A stretch of DNA of 5,380 nucleotides from an uncultured Prevotellaceae bacterium (lineage in GTDB: Bacteria; Bacteroidota; Bacteroidia; Bacteroidales; Muribaculaceae). The DNA lies in the NCBI GenBank assembly GCA_937892085.1, contig CALAVD010000542.1, positions 1-5,380 of the forward strand. The letters run 5' to 3'. How positions within the stretch are numbered: position 1 is the stretch's first letter; each line of letters starts with the position of its first letter. Shown here piece after piece: positions 1 through 4,385 of this stretch. The notes under the pieces are model-generated. The model made no database searches, was not told the origin of the DNA, and saw only the letters and a program-made list of their open reading frames with translations. A program made the translations under genes and the position numbers.

Positions 1-722
1 TCTTTCACCTCACAGTTCTTCACTGACACGGCGCAATAGCGTGGGCAAGCCTCCTCAGCCTCCACCACCACATCAAACTTCAGGTCGTTGTTCTGCACCT
101 TGAAGCCATCCACACTCGGACGATGCAGCGATGTCTCATAGCCGTTCTGCTTCAGATAGGCGTAGAAGTCGCGAGCCACGCCCCAGTGCGAACAGGCGTC
201 GGAATGGTTGGGCGTGATATCGACTTCAATCACAAAGTCGCTCTCGATGCCATAATACTTGGCTGCAGGTGTGCCCACCACCGCCGTCTCTGGCAACACA
301 ATGATGCCGTCGTGGCTGTTGCCGATGCCGATTTCGTCTTCAGCACAAATCATGCCGTTCGACTCGATGCCACGCAGTTTGCTCTTCTTGATGACAAACT
401 CCTTGTCGCCATCGTAGAGTTTGCAACCCAACTGAGCCACAATCACCTTCTGACCAGCAGCCACATTGGGTGCGCCACACACAATCTGCTCCACCACACC
501 GTTGCCTTCATCGACAGTCGTCACGTGCATGTGGTCGCTGTTGGGATGAGGTTCGCAGGTCAGCACCTGACCTACCACAAGTCCCTCAAGGCCACCCTTG
601 ATGGACTGCACCTCTTCCACTGCCTCGACCTCCAAGCCCATGCTGGTGAGCGCCTTGCCCACTTCTTCGGCCGTCATGTCGAAGTCAACGTATTCCTTCA
701 ACCATTTGTAAGAAATGTTCAT
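1..722 (-). CDS. pheT: Phenylalanyl-tRNA synthetase beta subunit, N-terminal part (cut by left edge)
   Basis: This is the beta chain of the cytoplasmic alpha2beta2 enzyme that charges tRNA-Phe with phenylalanine. The 240 visible codons begin MNISYKWLKEYVDF, the usual opening of bacterial PheT, and the ATG is at 722-720. Residues about 40-150 form the EMAP/OB-fold tRNA-binding domain, seen in GLVVGQVLTCEPHPNSDHMHV (about 47-67), VCGAPNVAAGQKVIVAQLG (81-99) and KLRGIESNGMICAEDEIG (115-132). ITPNHSDACSHWGVARD (169-185) follows and leads toward the B3/B4 editing region, which starts near the cut. Full-length family members have roughly 800 residues, so about 70% of the gene, with the B5 and anticodon-binding domains, is off the left side. 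No frameshift is seen. Rightward reading frames over this stretch are shadows. The nearest upstream gene, rarA, points the same way but is 424 bp off with its own end structures, so pheT is probably transcribed alone at its 5' end. Confidence 0.96.
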   Translation of the reverse strand, partial: MNISYKWLKEYVDFDMTAEEVGKALTSMGLEVEAVEEVQSIKGGLEGLVVGQVLTCEPHPNSDHMHVTTVDEGNGVVEQIVCGAPNVAAGQKVIVAQLGCKLYDGDKEFVIKKSKLRGIESNGMICAEDEIGIGNSHDGIIVLPETAVVGTPAAKYYGIESDFVIEVDITPNHSDACSHWGVARDFYAYLKQNGYETSLHRPSVDGFKVQNNDLKFDVVVEAEEACPRYCAVSVKNCEVK

Positions 723-768
723 ATCGTATTTATTTAGTTAAATTTCAGCCTTTTTACCAATAAAGTTC

Positions 769-782
769 ACGCACACGTGCGT
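769..782. repeat. Short inverted repeat at the expected pheT transcription start
   Basis: ACGCAC and GTGCGT are separated by two bases (AC), giving a perfect 6-bp dyad. It lies 10-24 bases downstream of the pheT -7 box, at or just after the expected start of the transcript. It could be a small operator or a leader hairpin, or it could be chance. Confidence 0.4.
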
Positions 783-792
783 AAAAACGCTG

Positions 793-800
793 CAAAGGTA
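793..800 (-). promoter_or_regulatory. pheT promoter, -7 element
   Basis: On the minus strand this reads TACCTTTG, an exact match to the Bacteroidota primary-sigma -7 consensus TAnnTTTG. It lies about 70 bases before the pheT ATG. No good TTG -33 box is seen at the normal spacing; TTC near 819-821 is the closest. The implied leader is about 60-65 bases. The ten bases TACCTTTGCA are identical to those before the tRNA-Ser gene. Confidence 0.55.
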
Positions 801-877
801 CGAAAAATTTGGGTAAGTGAATGAAAAGAGAATGCATTTTCTTTTCTGAACGAGAAAATTTTATCTAATAAGTGAGC

Positions 878-918
878 ACAATACAAAACGAAAAACCATT
901 TTTTTCGTTTTGTATTGT
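878..918. terminator. Perfect 18-bp AT-rich hairpin, possible bidirectional terminator
   Basis: The left arm (878-895) contains ATACAAAACGAAAAA, and the right arm (901-918) is its exact reverse complement, with a 5-base loop CCATT. The A-run and T-run sit next to the loop and not after the stem, so it is not a textbook intrinsic terminator, although symmetry lets it act on either strand. It is 229 bases past the rarA stop and about 80 bases upstream of the pheT -7 box, so it would isolate pheT from rarA read-through. A protein-binding dyad is the alternative. Confidence 0.45.
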
Positions 919-1045
919 CGAACACAACCACCTTACACGAAGTGAATGACCGCACTTTTTGGTCATTGCGTCACGAAAGAAAAGAAGGGAAAGGCTAAAA
1001 CTTCTCACACGAAAAGACCCAAGAGACAGAAAGAAAAGACCTCAA

Positions 1046-1116
1046 AATCGACCACGTCGTGGTCGGTGCATCGACTACGACGTGGTCGGCGTGTCGATCA
1101 CGACGTGGTCGATTCA
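1046..1116. repeat. Three tandem 23-bp palindromic repeats downstream of rarA
   Basis: Units lie at 1048-1070, 1071-1093 and 1094-1116. Each begins TCGA(C/T)(C/T)ACG, then one base, then CGTGGTCG, so each is a dyad around its own centre. Unit 1 holds the perfect odd palindrome CGACCACG-T-CGTGGTCG (1049-1065); units 2 and 3 each carry one C-to-T change. The outer units also pair: 1046-1061 is the exact reverse complement of 1099-1114 (16 bp), and pairing continues inward to about 1069/1091 if G-T pairs are allowed, with unit 2 as the apical hairpin. The array begins about 32 bases after the rarA stop. As a leftward transcript the stem ends in a short U run, so it may end or stabilise the rarA mRNA. 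Confidence 0.85.
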
Positions 1117-1146
1117 GAGGTGACGAGGCAACCGTTTCAGCGATTG

Positions 1147-2430
1147 TTATTTCTCAAAACGCTCGCCCCACAGTTGTTTCATGCGGTCGTGCAACTTGTT
1201 TTCGGCAGGATTCTCTTGCGGATGCCAAAAGCGGGCATCTGTCGCTCCATCGGGCAGGAACTGTTGCTCCACAAAGTGCCCCTCGTAGGCATGGGCATAC
1301 TTGTAATCCTTACCATAGCCGAGTTGCGACATGAGTTTGGTTGGAGCATTACGGAGGTGGAGCGGCACAGGCAGATTGCCCGTCTCCTTCACATAGCCAA
1401 GGGCATCATTGATGGCTTCATACGCCGAATTGCTTTTGGGAGACGTGGCAAGATAGACGGTAGCCTCTGCCAAAGGGATGCGACCTTCGGGCATTCCAAT
1501 TTTCGAAACGGTATCGAAAGCAGCATTGGCAAGCAGCAGGGCGTTGGGGTTGGCAAGACCTATGTCCTCGGCGGCAAGGATGCACAGGCGGCGGGCAATA
1601 AACTTGGGGTCCTCACCACCGGCGATAAGCCGCGCCAGCCAATATACCGCCGCGTCGGGGTCGCTGCCCCGTATCGACTTGATAAATGCCGAAATAATGT
1701 CGTAGTGCATCTCTCCGTTCTTGTCAAAGGCGAGCGGGTTCTGCTGGAGGCGATCCGTGACAATCTTGTCGTTGATAACAAACGCTTCATGGGCATCAAG
1801 CGACTGATAAATAAGGTCAAGAATATTGAGCAACTTGCGAGCATCGCCACCGCTGTATCGCAGTAGGGCCTCGGTCTCTTCCACCTTAACCTCGCGGTCC
1901 TGAAAGATGCGGTCGTTCTTGATAGCGCGGTCGAGAAGTTGCAACAGGTCATCGTTGGCAAGTGGCTCAAGAACATAGACCTGAGCACGGGAGAGCAACG
2001 GACGTATCACCTCAAACGACGGGTTCTCGGTAGTGGCGCCAATGAGCGTTACCGTGCCTTTCTCCACTGCGCCGAGCAGCGAGTCTTGCTGCGACTTGTT
2101 GAAGCGATGAATCTCATCAATGAAGAGCACGGGGCGACCCTTAGTGAAGATGCTGCCAGCATCGGCACGACAGCGGTCAAGCACCTCGCGCACTTCCTTC
2201 ACGCCGCTCGTCACGGCACTGAGAGTGTAGAACGGCACCTTGGTCTGCTCGGCGATGATACGCGCTAACGTGGTCTTGCCCACTCCCGGCGGTCCCCACA
2301 AAATAAATGAGGAGATATTGCCACTCTCTATCATGCGGCGTATCACTGCACCCTCTCCCACAAGATGCTTCTGCCCTATGTAATCATCGAGCGACTTGGG
2401 CCTCATGCGCTCTGCTAACGGTTCATACAT
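1147..2430 (-). CDS. rarA: Replication-associated recombination protein A (RarA/MgsA), AAA+ ATPase
   Basis: RarA belongs to the clamp-loader branch of AAA+ ATPases (bacterial MgsA, yeast Mgs1, human WRNIP1) and acts on DNA at stalled or gapped replication forks. In known members it works as a tetramer with SSB. The 427 residues show the whole family pattern: PLAERMRPKSLDDYIGQKHLVG at the N terminus (4-25), Walker A GPPGVGKT (46-53), Walker B VLFIDEIHRF (101-110, Asp105-Glu106), sensor 1 GATTEN (131-136), arginine-finger region LLSRAQ (Arg148), sensor 2 GGDARKLLN (194-202, Arg198) and the helical oligomerisation region with SIRGSDPDAAVYWLARLIAGGEDP (252-275) and AAEDIGLANP (286-295). Length is normal for the family and nothing is broken. 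The ATG at 2430-2428 is chosen because conserved sequence begins three residues later. It is divergent from the antiporter gene across 108 bp. Rightward frames across it are antisense shadows. Confidence 0.97.
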   Translation of the reverse strand: MYEPLAERMRPKSLDDYIGQKHLVGEGAVIRRMIESGNISSFILWGPPGVGKTTLARIIAEQTKVPFYTLSAVTSGVKEVREVLDRCRADAGSIFTKGRPVLFIDEIHRFNKSQQDSLLGAVEKGTVTLIGATTENPSFEVIRPLLSRAQVYVLEPLANDDLLQLLDRAIKNDRIFQDREVKVEETEALLRYSGGDARKLLNILDLIYQSLDAHEAFVINDKIVTDRLQQNPLAFDKNGEMHYDIISAFIKSIRGSDPDAAVYWLARLIAGGEDPKFIARRLCILAAEDIGLANPNALLLANAAFDTVSKIGMPEGRIPLAEATVYLATSPKSNSAYEAINDALGYVKETGNLPVPLHLRNAPTKLMSQLGYGKDYKYAHAYEGHFVEQQFLPDGATDARFWHPQENPAENKLHDRMKQLWGERFEK

Positions 2431-2452
2431 AACGTAACGCTTTTACAACTTA

Positions 2453-2460
2453 CAAAGATA
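2453..2460 (-). promoter_or_regulatory. rarA promoter, -7 element
   Basis: The minus strand reads TATCTTTG, matching TAnnTTTG, 22 bases before the rarA ATG, so the leader would be very short (about 15 bases). No TTG stands at 19-20 bp upstream; the nearest TTG triplets on this strand give spacings of 10 and 27, so the -33 box is unassigned. Confidence 0.5.
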
Positions 2461-2478
2461 ACACTTTTTTCAACTATA

Positions 2479-2509
2479 TTGCGCATTCAAAGATTTTTTT
2501 GTAAGTTTG
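2479..2509 (+). promoter_or_regulatory. Promoter of the NhaC-family gene (-33 and -7 boxes)
   Basis: TTG at 2479-2481 and TAAGTTTG at 2502-2509 are separated by 20 bases, close to the usual Bacteroidota -33/-7 arrangement. The start codon is 29 bases past the -7 box, giving a leader of about 20-25 bases. This is the best-formed promoter in the window. Its upstream part overlaps the region where the rarA -33 box should be, so the two divergent promoters may compete. Confidence 0.6.
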
Positions 2510-2538
2510 CACACTAATAATTCTAACACACATCAGGC

Positions 2539-3999
2539 ATGACCGAACGCACCAACCCACACCCTCTCATAGCTTCCATTCCAATCATCGTACTGATAGG
2601 ACTTCTAATAGTGGCCATCTCGCTCTTTGGATCCGACTCTCTAAGCGGCGCCAGCCAAGTGGCACTAATCATGGCGATGGCGGTGTGCGTGTTGATATCA
2701 ACCACCTTCTACCGTGTGCCATGGAAAGAATTTGAGCAGCAGATTTCCAAGACTATGGGTGGCATATTCATCACACTACTCATACTGCTGTCGGTGGGAA
2801 TGCTTGCCGGCTCATGGATGATTAGCGGCGTAGTGCCCACACTAATCTATTATGGAGTGCAGTTGCTTTCGCCTAAGTTCTTCCTCGTCACCGCATGCGT
2901 AATATGCGCCATAGTGTCATTGCTATCAGGCAGTTCATGGACCACCATCGCCACCATTGGCGTAGCATTACTGGGCATTGGCGACGCTCTTGGCATGAGT
3001 CAAGCGTGGACGGCAGGAGCAATCATCTCTGGAGCCTATTTCGGCGACAAGATGTCGCCATTGAGCGACACAACTATCCTCGCCTCATCAAGCACCAGAG
3101 TAGATATCTTTGAGCACATACGCTACATGATGCACACCACAGTGCCGGCGCTCATCATCTCTCTGATCATCTTCACCGTTGCCGGACTGGGACATGGCGA
3201 GGGCACTATAAACATTGAGCAATACACCACAGGGCTTGCATCATCGTTCAATATCTCGGCATGGACCCTGCTCGTGCCCATCATCACAGGAATTTTGATA
3301 GCTAAGAAGACGCCGTCGCTCATTGTGCTCTTCACCTCCTCTATCCTGGCTGGCATGGCGGCACTAATCTTCCAACCCCACATCCTCACACAGATTGCCG
3401 CCGACCCCGCACTCTCACACCCTGCTGCACTTACCAAAGGCCTCGCCATCACCTACTTTGGAGCCACATCGGTCGATACTGGCTTCGACGCTCTCAACGA
3501 CCTGGTATCAACTGGCGGCATGGCAGGGATGCTCAACACCATCTGGCTCATCATCTGTGCTATGTGCTTCGGCGCAGCGATGGTTGCAAGCGGCATGATA
3601 CACAGCATCACGCAAGTTATAATCCGTTGGGCGAAGTCAAGGACGAGCCTTGTCTCCTCAACTGTACTGTCGGGCATCTTCCTCAACCTCACCACTGGCG
3701 ACCAGTTCATCAGCATTGTGTTAACAGCCGACACCTTCAGCAACGCCTACAAGCAGAAGGGGTTCGAGCAACGACTACTGAGCCGTACCACCGAAGATGC
3801 TGCCACCGTCACATCGGTTCTTGTGCCATGGAACACCTGCGGCATGACACAAGCCACAGTGCTGGGAGTGCCCACACTCACCTACCTACCCTACTGCTTC
3901 TTCAACATCCTGTGCCCCATCATGACCATAACAATAGCAGCATTAGGATGGAAAATCAAGCAACAGAAACCCGAAACTGGCGACAACGAGATTGCGTGA
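2539..3999 (+). CDS. nhaC: NhaC-family sodium/proton antiporter, inner membrane
   Basis: This 486-residue membrane protein belongs to the NhaC family (TC 2.A.35), which exchanges cytoplasmic Na+ for external H+ in salt and pH homeostasis. Some relatives, such as Bacillus MleN, instead run Na+/lactate against H+/malate, so the substrate is not certain. About eleven hydrophobic segments are visible, beginning at roughly 10-30, 40-57 and 74-93. Conserved polar stretches within the membrane support the family: LLSGSSWTTIATIGVALLG (128-146), SGAYFGDKMSPLSDTTILAS (164-183), NLTTGDQFISIVLTADTF (383-400) and SRTTEDAATVTSVLVPWNTCG (415-435), with acidic residues suited to cation binding (Asp170, Asp177, Asp388). 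The C terminus is a short charged tail. Length is usual for the family. The first ATG fits the promoter spacing and the first membrane helix. No partner gene overlaps it; the next gene is a tRNA, so it is probably monocistronic. Confidence 0.9.
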   Translation: MTERTNPHPLIASIPIIVLIGLLIVAISLFGSDSLSGASQVALIMAMAVCVLISTTFYRVPWKEFEQQISKTMGGIFITLLILLSVGMLAGSWMISGVVPTLIYYGVQLLSPKFFLVTACVICAIVSLLSGSSWTTIATIGVALLGIGDALGMSQAWTAGAIISGAYFGDKMSPLSDTTILASSSTRVDIFEHIRYMMHTTVPALIISLIIFTVAGLGHGEGTINIEQYTTGLASSFNISAWTLLVPIITGILIAKKTPSLIVLFTSSILAGMAALIFQPHILTQIAADPALSHPAALTKGLAITYFGATSVDTGFDALNDLVSTGGMAGMLNTIWLIICAMCFGAAMVASGMIHSITQVIIRWAKSRTSLVSSTVLSGIFLNLTTGDQFISIVLTADTFSNAYKQKGFEQRLLSRTTEDAATVTSVLVPWNTCGMTQATVLGVPTLTYLPYCFFNILCPIMTITIAALGWKIKQQKPETGDNEIA

Positions 4000-4030
4000 A
4001 TCTCCCGAAAAAACCGCAGAATAACCACAG

Positions 4031-4052
4031 AATGTTGGACAAATGTTGGACA
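4031..4052. repeat. Perfect 11-bp tandem duplication
   Basis: AATGTTGGACA occurs twice with no gap (4031-4041 and 4042-4052), 32 bases past the nhaC stop and about 60 bases upstream of the tRNA-Ser -7 box. The same spacer (4000-4141) shows no good intrinsic terminator for nhaC. The duplication may be a slippage product or a paired protein-binding site. Confidence 0.85.
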
Positions 4053-4110
4053 CATAAAAAAATCAACAAAAAATATGTCAAAACACAATTCCTATTCCAA
4101 TAAAAAACAT

Positions 4111-4118
4111 TACCTTTG
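4111..4118 (+). promoter_or_regulatory. tRNA-Ser promoter, -7 element
   Basis: TACCTTTG matches TAnnTTTG exactly and ends 23 bases before the tRNA 5' end, leaving a short leader to be trimmed by RNase P. The TACCTTTGCA decamer equals that of the pheT promoter. A -33 TTG at the usual spacing is not apparent. Confidence 0.6.
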
Positions 4119-4141
4119 CACCGCATTTAGGTAAAAGTAAT

Positions 4142-4229
4142 GGAGTGATGCTCGAGTGGCTGAAGAGGCACGCCTGGAAAGCGTGTAACCGTCACAAGCG
4201 GTTCCCGAGTTCGAATCTCGGTCACTCCG
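4142..4229 (+). tRNA. tRNA-Ser (anticodon GGA)
   Basis: This is an 88-base class II tRNA reading UCC and UCU codons. The acceptor stem pairs GGAGTGA (4142-4148) with TCACTCC (4222-4228), followed by discriminator G at 4229. The anticodon stem pairs CACGC (4169-4173) with GCGTG (4181-4185) around loop CTGGAAA, with anticodon GGA at 4176-4178. The long variable arm typical of serine tRNAs and a T loop with GTTCGAATC are present. CCA is not encoded; CAA follows the discriminator, so the end must be added enzymatically. All stems are intact, so the gene should still function despite the integrase gene next to it. Confidence 0.97.
4205..4229 (+). other. Candidate attachment site (attL) in the tRNA-Ser 3' end
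   Basis: Tyrosine recombinases of integrative elements often use the T-arm and acceptor 3' end of a tRNA gene as the crossover region, and the element restores that end on insertion. Here an integrase gene starts 156 bases after the tRNA and points away from it. The exact core cannot be set because the matching copy at the far end of the element is outside the window. Placement is inferred. Confidence 0.35.
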
Positions 4230-4234
4230 CAAGA

Positions 4235-4258
4235 AAACCCAGCTTGTGCTGGTGGTTT
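4235..4258 (+). terminator. Weak hairpin just after the tRNA, possible terminator
   Basis: CCAGC (4239-4243) pairs with GCTGG (4248-4252) around TTGT, and four more pairs (4235-4238 with 4255-4258) are possible past a 2-base bulge. A TTT follows but no long T tract. It may weakly end the tRNA transcript, and the support is slight. Confidence 0.25.
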
Positions 4259-4272
4259 GGAGGGTTTGGTTG

Positions 4273-4310
4273 GATGTAGCAACGTGTGGCAAGATGTAGC
4301 AACGTGTGGC
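4273..4310. repeat. Two 18-bp direct repeats with 20-bp period, next to the integrase gene
   Basis: GATGTAGCAACGTGTGGC is present exactly at 4273-4290 and 4293-4310, with AA between. A 20-bp period puts both copies on nearly the same face of the helix. The position between the tRNA end and the integrase start suits arm-type integrase sites or excisionase sites; the role is inferred. Confidence 0.9.
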
Positions 4311-4311
4311 G

Positions 4312-4375
4312 AAAAAACCGACAAAAAACCGACAGAGGCGGTTAAAAACCGACAAAAAACCGACAAAAAACCGAC
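4312..4375. repeat. Five phased 11-bp A-tract repeats upstream of the integrase start
   Basis: AAAAAACCGAC occurs at 4312-4322, 4323-4333, 4354-4364 and 4365-4375, and with T for the first A at 4343-4353. The copies form a block of two and a block of three, separated by 9 bases (4334-4342). Unit starts are spaced 11, 20, 11 and 11 bases, so the A-tracts recur close to the helical repeat, a pattern known to give intrinsic DNA curvature. The array ends 10 bases before the integrase ATG. It may be a bent segment for an intasome, a set of recombinase or repressor sites, or both. Confidence 0.92.
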
Positions 4376-4385
4376 GAGGTTACGT

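Larger units (their letters stand above)
723..1146. other. Intergenic region between rarA 3' end and pheT 5' end
   Basis: No convincing gene lies in these 424 bases. Read leftward, in the direction of both flanking genes, it holds the triple palindromic array (1046-1116), a purine/pyrimidine-biased stretch (about 970-1045), a weak 7-bp inverted repeat (945-951 with 961-967), a perfect 18-bp inverted repeat (878-918), the pheT -7 box (793-800), a 6-bp inverted repeat at the expected transcript start (769-782) and an AT-rich pheT leader. A 62-codon leftward frame at 767-955 runs through the long hairpin and promoter, has low-complexity Phe/Ser/Lys-rich content and is not believed. Confidence 0.7.

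Noticed and set aside
123..737. Rightward 204-codon open frame
   Set aside because: It is antisense to clear PheT coding sequence and has no family resemblance.
767..955. Leftward 62-codon frame in the pheT-rarA gap
   Set aside because: It spans the 18-bp hairpin and the pheT -7 box, has biased Phe/Ser/Lys content and no recognisable motif.
945..967. AATGACC/GGTCATT inverted repeat as a functional site
   Set aside because: Only 7 bp with a 9-base loop, no supporting context, and expected by chance at this scale.
946..1866. Rightward 306-codon frame
   Set aside because: It runs through the palindromic array and then antisense to conserved rarA; its length is explained by the reverse frame of a real gene.
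3564..4103. Rightward 179-codon frame overlapping the end of nhaC
   Set aside because: It is an out-of-frame His-rich shadow of the antiporter gene with no domain of its own.
4273..4375. CRISPR-like or replication-iteron array
   Set aside because: The units are 11 or 18 bp with no unique spacers of even length, and no cas or rep gene is present; an integrase-linked site is simpler.
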